Source of the DNA: JBOHSA01 sp050732995
GTDB lineage: Bacteria; Gemmatimonadota; Gemmatimonadetes; Gemmatimonadales; GWC2-71-9
Direction of reading: 5' to 3'
DNA length: 13,567 nucleotides
Assembly: GCA_050732995.1 (NCBI GenBank)
Contig: JBOHSA010000116.1
Location: 1-13,567, forward strand
Position 1 is the stretch's first letter. Each line of letters opens with the position of its first letter. A program made the translations under genes and the position numbers. The notes beneath the pieces are model-generated. The model had not been told where the DNA came from, did no database searches, and saw only the letters and a list, made by a program, of their open reading frames with translations. Below, in pieces: positions 6,953-13,543 of the stretch.

Positions 6953-7072
6953 TCATGTAGGGGCGCCTCCCGCGGCGTTGGTTGCAATCGCGCAGGTGTT
7001 GAATAGGGAGACGCTGATGGTCGCCAAAACGATCCCTGCGGCGACGGCCGCCGGCGTGAAACTCGTGGTCAT
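6953..7072 (-). CDS. Possible 39-residue membrane peptide
   Basis: An ATG at 7072, 26 bp downstream of the gamma-glutamyltransferase stop on the same strand, opens a 39-residue frame with one potential membrane helix (AAVAAGIVLATISVSLF) followed by a polar tail ending GGAPT. Codon third positions are mostly G or C, as in real genes here, but no ribosome binding site is visible. In high-GC DNA such short frames are common by chance. If real it would be co-transcribed with gamma-glutamyltransferase. Confidence 0.2.
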   Translation of the reverse strand: MTTSFTPAAVAAGIVLATISVSLFNTCAIATNAAGGAPT

Positions 7073-7098
7073 TGCGCCGCCGCCGCCGTACGTGGCGC

Positions 7099-8871
7099 TC
7101 ACCACCCCGCCGATCCGCCCCCCGAGCGCGGGTCGTGCACCCCCACCCAACCCGCCGCCGCGCGCTGGATCGCCGCGATGTTGCCGCTGTACCCCCGCCG
7201 CATCTCCACGGTGTGCCCCAGTGCCCGCAACGCAGCCACCGCTTCCTCGGACAGCCCGCCCCGCTCGTACAAGATCCGATCGGGCAACGCCTGATGATGC
7301 ACCCGCGGCGCCGCGACGGCGTCGCTCAACGACATGCCGTGATCCACCACGTTTACGATCACCTGAAACACGCTCGTGATGATCGTCGGACCCCCGGGTG
7401 TGCCCACCACCATGAAGAGCCGCCCGTCCGGGTCGAGCACGATCGACGGCGTCATCGCCGACAACATCCGCTTCCCCGGCGCGACGGCGTTGGCCTCGCC
7501 CTGCACCAGCCCGTACATGTTGGGCTTCCCGGGCGCCGTGGCGAAATCGTCCATCTCGTTGTTCAACAGGAACCCCGCGCCCGCGACCGTCACCGCGCTG
7601 CCGAACCCGCCGTTCAACGTCGTCGTCACCGACACCGTGTTGCCGGCACTGTCCACCACGGAATAATGCGTCGTGTGTCCGCCATCCCGCGCCGCGGCCA
7701 CAAAGGGCGGCGTCGGCGTCGCCCGGCGCGGATCGATCTCGGCCCTGAGCCCCGCCGCGTACGACTTGGACAACAACCGCTTGAGCGGCATGTCCACGAC
7801 ATCGGGATCGCCCAACCAGCGGTTCCGATCCATGAAGGCCCGCCGCATCGCCTCGGCTTCGAGATGCACGTACGCCGCGCTGCCCAACGGGGGCAGCGTG
7901 TCAAACCCCTCCAGGATGTTGAGAATCTGGCCCATCGTGACGCCGCCCGAGCTGGGCGGCGGCATTGAATAGATCGTGTGCCCGCGATAACTGAGCTGAA
8001 TGGGACTGCGCCACCTGGCCCGATAGCGCTTCAGATCGTCCTTGGTGATCAATCCTCCGCCGTGCTCCATCTCGGCGACGATCAAGTCGGCGATCTGGCC
8101 CTGATAGAACACGCTTGGCCCGGAATCGGCGATCAGCTGTAACGTCCTGGCGAGATCGGGCTGCTGCCACAGCGCACCGACCTCGGGCGCCCGACCGTCG
8201 ACCAGGAACTGGCGGCGCGACGCGGGGAACCTAGTCAGCCGATCGGCCTCCCCTGCGATGCTCCTGCTCCGGGACTGGTCGATCTCGTGGCCGTCCCGCG
8301 CGAGCTTCACGGCCGGCGCTACGAGCTCGGCCCAGTCGAGCCGCCCCGAGCCCAGCGTCTTCCACGCCTCGTACAACCCGGCGACGCTGCCGGGTACGCC
8401 CGCCGCGAGATGCCCGGTGAGGCTCTTGTCCGTGGGGTTACCGGCGGCGTCGAGATACATGTCGCGCGACGCCTGGCCCGGCGCGGTCTCGCGATAGTCG
8501 AGCGCCCGCACGCGGCCGTCCTGATCGCGACTCACGATGAACCCGCCGCCGCCGATGTTCCCGGCGTCGGGCAGCACCACGGCGAGCGCGAAGCCGACCG
8601 CCACCGCGGCGTCGATCGCATTGCCGCCTTTCCTGAGTACGTCCGCTCCCACCCGGCTCGCGAGCGGATGGGCCGACACCACCATGACGTGCGCGCCGGT
8701 GACGGGCGCGGCCCGGTCGGCGAGCGCCCAGCTGGACGGGATGATTGGCCGCCCGGTGACGACCGCCGCGCGTCCAGCCGCCAGCCGCGGGGCGGTGCCG
8801 GAGGGGGCGGCGGCACCGGCACAGCCGGCGAGCACGAGGCCAAGAGTAAGAAAGGGCAGGGGAGCGCGCAT
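7099..8871 (-). CDS. ggt: Gamma-glutamyltransferase, lipoprotein
   Basis: A 590-residue gamma-glutamyltranspeptidase, which hydrolyses or transfers the gamma-glutamyl group of glutathione and related peptides. It is made as a proenzyme and cleaves itself before the nucleophilic threonine. Here that residue is T400 in GGHTTHYSVVD, matching T391 of the E. coli enzyme. Upstream motifs include GADVLRKGGNAIDAAVAV, NIGGGGFIVS and PPPSSGGVTMGQILNILEG; downstream are LNNEMDDF and PGKRMLSAMTPSIV, the substrate-site region (family usually SSM, here LSAM). The start at 8871 gives a lipoprotein signal, MRAPLPFLTLGLVLAGC, with lipobox LAGC at C17 and Ala at +2, so it is likely anchored to the outer membrane facing the periplasm. 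The frame is open to 9306, but the extension is Gly-rich antisense of murQ. It is divergent from murQ across 58 bp with a shared dyad. It has no visible Shine-Dalgarno sequence. Confidence 0.95.
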   Translation of the reverse strand: MRAPLPFLTLGLVLAGCAGAAAPSGTAPRLAAGRAAVVTGRPIIPSSWALADRAAPVTGAHVMVVSAHPLASRVGADVLRKGGNAIDAAVAVGFALAVVLPDAGNIGGGGFIVSRDQDGRVRALDYRETAPGQASRDMYLDAAGNPTDKSLTGHLAAGVPGSVAGLYEAWKTLGSGRLDWAELVAPAVKLARDGHEIDQSRSRSIAGEADRLTRFPASRRQFLVDGRAPEVGALWQQPDLARTLQLIADSGPSVFYQGQIADLIVAEMEHGGGLITKDDLKRYRARWRSPIQLSYRGHTIYSMPPPSSGGVTMGQILNILEGFDTLPPLGSAAYVHLEAEAMRRAFMDRNRWLGDPDVVDMPLKRLLSKSYAAGLRAEIDPRRATPTPPFVAAARDGGHTTHYSVVDSAGNTVSVTTTLNGGFGSAVTVAGAGFLLNNEMDDFATAPGKPNMYGLVQGEANAVAPGKRMLSAMTPSIVLDPDGRLFMVVGTPGGPTIITSVFQVIVNVVDHGMSLSDAVAAPRVHHQALPDRILYERGGLSEEAVAALRALGHTVEMRRGYSGNIAAIQRAAAGWVGVHDPRSGGGSAGW

Positions 8872-8883
8872 GATCAATACTGC

Positions 8884-8909
8884 ACGTTGACCCAAGTGCG
8901 GGTCAACGT
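8884..8909. promoter_or_regulatory. Perfect inverted repeat, candidate shared operator/twin -35
   Basis: ACGTTGACCC (8884-8893) and its exact complement GGGTCAACGT (8900-8909) flank a 6-bp centre in the 58-bp region between divergent ggt and murQ. Each arm contains TTGACC, close to a sigma-70 -35 box and facing away towards its own gene: the plus copy (8887-8892) is 18 nt from TAGCTT (8911-8916), and the minus copy (8906-8901) is 18 nt from CAGTAT (8882-8877). A dimeric regulator bound here could control both directions at once, or the symmetry may simply be two overlapping promoters. The dyad is directly visible; the promoter reading is inference. Confidence 0.6.
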
Positions 8910-8929
8910 CTAGCTTAGCGGCTACGTCA

Positions 8930-9931
8930 ATGTCGACGCCCCCCACGCCCCCCACGCCCCCCACGCCGCCCCCGTCCCCCCCGTCCCCCCCGTCCCCCTC
9001 TGTCCCACCCCGTCCCTTCGACGATCCGAGGCTGACCGAGCAACGCAATCCACGCACCGAGCGCATCGACGTCGCCTCGAGCCGCGAGATCGTGGATCTC
9101 ATCAACGCCGAGGACGCCTCGGTGGCGCCGGCCGTGCATCGCGTGCGCGACCACATCGCCCACGCGATCGACCTCGTGGTCGCGGCGTTCCAGCAGGGCG
9201 GGCGGCTCGTGTACGTGGGGGCGGGGACGTCCGGCCGGCTGGGGGTGCTCGATGCGGCGGAATGCCCGCCCACGTTCGGCACTGCCCCGGAGATGGTGGT
9301 GGGCATTATCGCGGGCGGCTACGGCGCCCTGGTGAAGAGCGTCGAGGGCGCGGAGGACGACGTGAATACCGGCGCTGAGGCGATGGACACGAACCGCGTC
9401 ACCCCCACGGACTTCGTCCTGGGGATCGCGGCGAGCGGTACGACGCCCTACGTGCGCGCGGCCCTGTCCCGGGCGCAAACCATCGGCGCCAAGACCGGCC
9501 TCCTCTCGTGTTCCGAGCCGCCGAAGCAGCTCGTGGAGACCTGCGACGTGTTGATTCTGCCCAAGGTGGGGCCCGAAGCGCTCACGGGCTCGACCAGGAT
9601 GAAGGCCGGCACCGCCACCAAGTTGGTGCTCAACACGATCACCACGGGCGCGATGATCCGGCTGGGCAAAGTCTACGGCAACCTCATGGTCGATCTCATG
9701 GCCTTGAGCGACAAGCTCACGGACCGGGGCGAGCGGATCGTGATGGAGTGCTGCGCCGTGGACCGCGCGCGTGCCCGCGCGGCGATCGCGGCGGCCGACG
9801 GCTCGGTGACGCTCGCCATCGTGATGGTGCGGGGCGCCATGGATCGGGAGGCGGCGCGGGCCAAGCTCGCCGCGGCGGACGGCTTCGTGCGCCGTGCGGT
9901 GGGCGATCCCCCTCCGGTCACGCCGCGGTGA
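8930..9931 (+). CDS. murQ: N-acetylmuramic acid 6-phosphate etherase
   Basis: MurQ cleaves the lactyl ether of MurNAc-6-phosphate to give GlcNAc-6-phosphate and D-lactate in the cytoplasm, the last of the three steps encoded here. The product has 333 residues. The SIS-domain core begins at about residue 35 with LTEQRNPRTERIDV and EIVDLINAED, then VYVGAGTSGRLGVLDAAECP (E111 fits the catalytic Glu83 of E. coli MurQ) and KSVEGAEDD (E139/E142 region, second Glu). IAASGTTPYV and TGSTRMKAGTATKLVLN complete the sugar-phosphate site. Residues 3-28 are an abnormal Thr/Ser-Pro-Pro repeat; no other ATG, GTG or TTG in frame lies between it and the core, so the tail is probably translated. No Shine-Dalgarno sequence is seen. 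The TGA overlaps the anmK start as GTGA, implying translational coupling. Confidence 0.95.
   Translation: MSTPPTPPTPPTPPPSPPSPPSPSVPPRPFDDPRLTEQRNPRTERIDVASSREIVDLINAEDASVAPAVHRVRDHIAHAIDLVVAAFQQGGRLVYVGAGTSGRLGVLDAAECPPTFGTAPEMVVGIIAGGYGALVKSVEGAEDDVNTGAEAMDTNRVTPTDFVLGIAASGTTPYVRAALSRAQTIGAKTGLLSCSEPPKQLVETCDVLILPKVGPEALTGSTRMKAGTATKLVLNTITTGAMIRLGKVYGNLMVDLMALSDKLTDRGERIVMECCAVDRARARAAIAAADGSVTLAIVMVRGAMDREAARAKLAAADGFVRRAVGDPPPVTPR
8936..8998 (+). repeat. 9-bp tandem repeat encoding Pro-rich MurQ N-terminus
   Basis: Three copies of ACGCCCCCC (8936-8962), one variant ACGCCGCCC (8963-8971), a CCG, then two copies of TCCCCCCCG (8975-8992) and a partial third. The unit is exactly three codons (TPP, then SPP), so copy-number change keeps the murQ frame. 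Confidence 0.92.
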
Positions 9932-11055
9932 CCGACATGCTCGCCGTCGGCGTGATGTCGGGCACGTCGCTCGACGGCGTGTCCGCCGCGCTAGTGCGCC
10001 TCAGCCCCGAGCCGCTCGACGCGCGGCTCGTGGCCTTCCTCCAGGAGCCCTATGGGGCGGACGAGCGGGGCGCGCTCATCGACGCCATCGCGCGCGGCGG
10101 GGCGAAGGACCTGGCCCTGCTGCACGTGGCGCTGGGCGAGCGGTTCGCCGGGGCCGTGCTCCAGCTCCTGGCGCGGTCCCGCGTCGCGCCCAGGGAGCTC
10201 GGGTTCGTCGCGTCGCACGGGCAGACGATCTGGCACGAGCCCGGTCGCGCCACCCTGCAGCTCGGCGACCCGGCGGTGCTCGCCGAACGGCTCGGCGTGC
10301 GCGTGGTGAGCGACTTCCGCGCGCGCGACGTTGCGGCGGGCGGGCAGGGGGCCCCGCTCGTCCCGCTCGCCGACGTGCTGCTGTTCGGCCACGCCGCGCG
10401 GGGCCGCCTCCTGCTCAATATCGGCGGCATGGCGAACGTGACCTGGGTGCCGCGCCGGGGCGTCACCGCCGGCGCCCTCGCCTTCGACACCGGGCCGGGC
10501 GTCGCGGTGATCGACGCCGTGACCCGCAAGATCGACTCCGACGCGCCGTTCGACCGGGACGGCGAGCGCGCCCGACGCGGCCGGCCCGTGCCCCGCGCGC
10601 TTGAGTCGCTGCTCGCCGAACCCTACTTCGACCAAGAGCCCCCAAAGAGCACCGGCCGCGAGCGCTTCGGGATGGACTTCGCCGACCGGCTGCTCGAGCT
10701 GGTGCGCGCGGCCGGTGGGTCGGACAACGACGCCGTCGCGACCGCGACCGCGCTGACCATCGAATCCATCGCCCGGGGCATCGAGCGCTGGACGCCCGCT
10801 CACGAGGAGGACGACGCCGAGCTCGTCATCTCGGGCGGCGGGGCCAAGAACCCGGCCCTGGTCGAGCTGCTCGCCGCGCGCGTGCGGCCCCGCCCGCTCG
10901 AGACGTTCGACCGCCTGTTCTTCGACGGCGAGGCCAAGGAAGCCCTCGTCTTCGCCTTCCTCGGGTATCTCACGGTGCAGGGCAAACCCGGTAACCTCCC
11001 CAGCGCGACCGGCGCCCGCGGGCCCCGCGTGCTGGGCCACATCACGCCGCCGTGA
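9928..11055 (+). CDS. anmK: Anhydro-N-acetylmuramic acid kinase
   Basis: AnmK opens the 1,6-anhydro ring of anhMurNAc and phosphorylates it with ATP to give MurNAc-6-phosphate, the MurQ substrate. The 375-residue product has the family motifs GVMSGTSLDGV (residues 8-18), VASHGQTIWHEP (94-105), LQLGDPAVLAERLG, DVAAGGQGAPLVPLAD (134-149), LLNIGGMANVTW and FDTGPGVAVIDAV (186-198). D187 in FDTGPG fits the catalytic Asp of characterised AnmKs. The residue after GPG is Val where the E. coli and Pseudomonas enzymes have Asn. A C-terminal SGGGAKNPALVELL and PGNLPSATGA complete the actin-like kinase fold. I use GTG at 9928, which overlaps the murQ stop by 4 bp (GTGA); an ATG at 9937 is the alternative. 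It ends in a second GTGA overlap with nagZ. Confidence 0.95.
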   Translation: MTDMLAVGVMSGTSLDGVSAALVRLSPEPLDARLVAFLQEPYGADERGALIDAIARGGAKDLALLHVALGERFAGAVLQLLARSRVAPRELGFVASHGQTIWHEPGRATLQLGDPAVLAERLGVRVVSDFRARDVAAGGQGAPLVPLADVLLFGHAARGRLLLNIGGMANVTWVPRRGVTAGALAFDTGPGVAVIDAVTRKIDSDAPFDRDGERARRGRPVPRALESLLAEPYFDQEPPKSTGRERFGMDFADRLLELVRAAGGSDNDAVATATALTIESIARGIERWTPAHEEDDAELVISGGGAKNPALVELLAARVRPRPLETFDRLFFDGEAKEALVFAFLGYLTVQGKPGNLPSATGARGPRVLGHITPP

Positions 11056-12512
11056 CGTCGAGCCTCGCCCGGCTCGTCTTCCCATCGCTCCGCTGGCGGT
11101 CCCGCGAGGGATACGCCCACGAGCAGGCCAAGATCGACGCCGCGCTCGCGGCGGGCGTGGGCGGATTCATCGTGTTCGGCGGGACGAGGGAAGGGGTCAC
11201 CGGGCTCACGCGCGAGCTGCGCGAGCGGGCGGGGCGCCCGCTGCTCGTCGGCGCCGACCTGGAGCGCGGCGTCGCGCAGCAGGTCTCCGGGCTCACGGAG
11301 CTCCCACCCGCCGCGGCGCTCGGCTACATCGACGACCTCGACGCGACCCACGCGGCGGGCCTGATCACCGCCGGCGAGGCGCTCGCCGTGGGGATCAACT
11401 GGGGCTTCGCACCGGTGTGCGATCTCGACCTCGAGCCCAAGAACCCGATCGTCGGCACCCGGAGCTTCGGCGCCGACCCCGTGCGCGTGGGCGAGCACGC
11501 AGCCGTCTGGATCCGCGGGGCGCAGGAGCACGGTCTGCTTGCCTGCGCCAAACACTACCCGGGGCACGGCCGCACCACGCTCGACTCGCACGAGACCCTG
11601 CCCGTCGTCGCGACGCCCGCGGCCGAGCTCGAAGCCATGGACGGCTGGCCGTTCGAGCACGCGATCCGCGCGGGCGTCGGGAGCGTGATGACGGCGTTCG
11701 TGGCGTATCCCGCCTGGGCGCCGTCCGGTCGCGCCGCCGCGTTTTCCGACGAGATCATCGGCTACCTGCGCGAGGCGCTGCACTTCGGCGGGCTCGTCGT
11801 CACCGACGCCCTGATCATGGCCGGAGCGACGGCCGAGCGGGCGGAGGCGGCGGCGACGGTGGCCGCCGTCGCGGCAGGATGCGACGCGCTGCTCTATCCG
11901 TCGGACTTCAAAGCCGTGGTGGAGGCGTTGGATCGGGCCGTCGGTGCGGAACTCGCCACGGCACGGGTGGACGACGCGCTGGGACGCTACGAACAAGCCG
12001 TAAAGGCGTGGGATGTGGGGTGGCGGAATGTGGAGACCCTGGAGCCCTCGCTCGAGGGACACGCCGCGTGCGCGGACGACCTCGCCGACCGCGCGACCCG
12101 CCTGATTCGAGGAGATCCGGCCGCAATCCGGCTGCGGCCGCCCGCATCGGTCTCGATTGTGGATGACGACGTCGGCGGACCCTACACCGTCGGTCCGCGG
12201 GACGTTTTCACCAAGACGCTGCGCGCGGCGGGACTCCTCGACCCCTCCTCCCGACGCACGAGGCCCGCCGGACGTCGTGTCGTTCTCGTCTACTCCGAGC
12301 CCCGTTCGTGGAAAGGCCGGGCGGATCTCGGGCCCCGGTCCCAGGCCTCACTGCGCCGGCTCGCGCCCGGCGCCCAGCTCGTCGTGCTGTTCGGGCACCC
12401 GCGCCTCGCGCCCCAAATCCCCGGCCGGGCCCCGATCCTGTGTTCCTGGCACGGCATGCCGCTGATGCAACGGGCGGCCGCGCGCTGGGTCGGAGACAAC
12501 CTAGCCCCTTAG
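11052..12512 (+). CDS. nagZ: Beta-N-acetylhexosaminidase, GH3 (NagZ type), with C-terminal extension
   Basis: NagZ removes GlcNAc from GlcNAc-anhydroMurNAc (peptides) in the cytoplasm and so produces the AnmK substrate. The 486-residue protein has no signal peptide, in keeping with a cytoplasmic recycling role. The catalytic barrel spans about residues 1-345: GADLERGVAQQ (68-77), FAPVCDLDLEPKNPIVGTRS (119-138), AKHYPGHGRTTLDSHETLP (166-184) with the D178-H180 acid/base dyad special to NagZ-type GH3 enzymes, and VVTDALIMAGA (249-259) with nucleophile D252. Short proteobacterial NagZs have about 340 residues. Here residues about 355-486 form an extra domain ending LVVLFGHP...APILCSWHGMPLMQRAA, which looks like a shortened GH3 C-terminal domain. 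Start GTG at 11052 overlaps the anmK stop by 4 bp. The TAG stop lies inside an 8-bp tandem repeat. Confidence 0.92.
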   Translation: MTSSLARLVFPSLRWRSREGYAHEQAKIDAALAAGVGGFIVFGGTREGVTGLTRELRERAGRPLLVGADLERGVAQQVSGLTELPPAAALGYIDDLDATHAAGLITAGEALAVGINWGFAPVCDLDLEPKNPIVGTRSFGADPVRVGEHAAVWIRGAQEHGLLACAKHYPGHGRTTLDSHETLPVVATPAAELEAMDGWPFEHAIRAGVGSVMTAFVAYPAWAPSGRAAAFSDEIIGYLREALHFGGLVVTDALIMAGATAERAEAAATVAAVAAGCDALLYPSDFKAVVEALDRAVGAELATARVDDALGRYEQAVKAWDVGWRNVETLEPSLEGHAACADDLADRATRLIRGDPAAIRLRPPASVSIVDDDVGGPYTVGPRDVFTKTLRAAGLLDPSSRRTRPAGRRVVLVYSEPRSWKGRADLGPRSQASLRRLAPGAQLVVLFGHPRLAPQIPGRAPILCSWHGMPLMQRAAARWVGDNLAP

Positions 12513-12540
12513 CCCCTTAGCCTCTTAGCCCTAGCCTCTT
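12503..12540. repeat. 8-bp tandem repeat carrying both convergent stop codons
   Basis: Units AGCCCCTT (12503-12510, 12511-12518), AGCCTCTT (12519-12526), a shortened AGCCCT (12527-12532) and AGCCTCTT (12533-12540). The TTAG junctions supply TAG to nagZ (12510-12512) and, on the other strand, TAA to the protease (12519-12517). No hairpin terminator is seen between the two genes. Confidence 0.88.
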
Positions 12541-13503
12541 CAGATACTCCCCAATAAACACGGCCGGCGTCGCGTAGATGATCTTGCCCTCGGATTCCCG
12601 CTGCCCGCCATACAACAGCGCCACCACGCGGCCCTCGCGATCGAACACCGGGCTGCCCGAGGAGCCGGGGGCGCCGAAGCCGTCCACCTGGATGAGACCA
12701 GTCAGCACCTTGCTCACTGTCCCAACGGTCAGCGTGGGCTCCGCCGCGGCGTACAACCCCTGGCCCTCCATCGGGAGATCGAGTCCCAGTGGGTAGCCGA
12801 TGATCGCCACGGGATCGCCGCGCTCCAGCCCGCGGAGGTCCGAGGCGAGCCCGGCGACCCGGGGCGTGCCGCCGCGGATGTCCACCTTGAGCACGCCCAC
12901 GTCCGCCTCCTCCGAGACGCCCACCAGGCGGCCCGGGAACCATTGGCGGCTGCCGGAGAACTTGACCGCGATCCTGCGAGGCGTGCGGTCGCCCTGCACG
13001 CCGACGAGCACGTGCTTGTTCGTGACGAGCGTGCCCTGCGAGTCCACGGCGAAGGCGGTGCCGGTGAACCGCTCGATATCGGAGAACTCCACGAGCACGA
13101 TGGCCACGGCGTCCTGGTTCCGGCGCGCGATGGCGCGGTAGTCGACGCCGGAGGCGCTCGCCAGGCCGCGCTGGCGGCGCTCGGCATCCTCGAGCTCGGC
13201 CCGCAACCGCGCCATGGTCGCATCGTCCACTCCCCCGGTTGCGAGCTCCCGGCGCAGCCGCGCGGTCTCCGCTTGGGACTGCGCCAGCGCGTCGCGCAGC
13301 ACCTGCAGCTCGTTCCGGAAGCGCGCGAACAGGGTCTGCGATTCCCGGCTGAGGCTGTCGGCGCGGGTGCGCAGTTGGGTGAGCTCACGGGCTCGGTCGC
13401 GCCCGGCCTTCCACTGGAGCCCGGCGAACCCGCCGGCGGTGACAAGCAGGGCGACGAGCAGCAGCTTGGTAGTGCGCCGCAGGTGCGCCACCTCCCGCGC
13501 CAT
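12517..13503 (-). CDS. Membrane-anchored coiled-coil trypsin-like serine protease (possibly 5' partial)
   Basis: From the ATG at 13503 the product has 328 residues. Residues 12-30 form a membrane anchor (KLLLVALLVTAGGFAGL), residues about 36-115 are heptad-rich, Arg/Glu/Leu coiled coil, and about 125-325 is an S1 (trypsin/DegP-like) protease domain. The triad is visible: H164 in TNKHVL, D201 in EADVGVLKVD and S282 in GAPGSSGSPVF. No PDZ domain follows. The protease domain should face the periplasm, where such proteins take part in envelope quality control or signalling. The frame is open upstream to the window edge; the preceding codons read PSPAAGRTSTAVR after a poly-proline run, so the true protein may continue into an N-terminal cytoplasmic domain outside the window. 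Stop TAA is in the 8-bp repeat, 4 bp from the nagZ stop. Confidence 0.88.
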   Translation of the reverse strand: MAREVAHLRRTTKLLLVALLVTAGGFAGLQWKAGRDRARELTQLRTRADSLSRESQTLFARFRNELQVLRDALAQSQAETARLRRELATGGVDDATMARLRAELEDAERRQRGLASASGVDYRAIARRNQDAVAIVLVEFSDIERFTGTAFAVDSQGTLVTNKHVLVGVQGDRTPRRIAVKFSGSRQWFPGRLVGVSEEADVGVLKVDIRGGTPRVAGLASDLRGLERGDPVAIIGYPLGLDLPMEGQGLYAAAEPTLTVGTVSKVLTGLIQVDGFGAPGSSGSPVFDREGRVVALLYGGQRESEGKIIYATPAVFIGEYLKRLGLRG

Positions 13504-13543
13504 TCGGACCGCGGTGCTGGTGCGTCCAGCAGCGGGAGAGGGC

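Larger units (their letters stand above)
6827..7098. other. 272-bp spacer between CapA-like gene and gamma-glutamyltransferase
   Basis: This stretch separates two convergent genes. It holds a weak hairpin after the CapA-like stop (GGGAC-TTCA-GTCCC, 6865-6878, without a T-tract), an imperfect 20-bp tandem duplication (6881-6920) and a possible short minus-strand ORF (6953-7072). No convincing larger gene is present. Confidence 0.7.

Noticed and set aside
7072..7968. 298-residue plus-strand frame
   Set aside because: Antisense to ggt, His/Arg-rich low-complexity composition.
8872..9306. N-terminal extension of the ggt frame
   Set aside because: It would be antisense to murQ and Gly-rich from the repeat; the lipoprotein signal beginning at 8871 fixes the real start.
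9991..12062. Two long minus-strand frames across anmK and nagZ
   Set aside because: Both are antisense to genes with clear catalytic motifs and show typical shadow composition.
12509..12943. 144-residue minus-strand frame
   Set aside because: Alternative frame of the protease domain; the protease frame carries the triad and the natural end.
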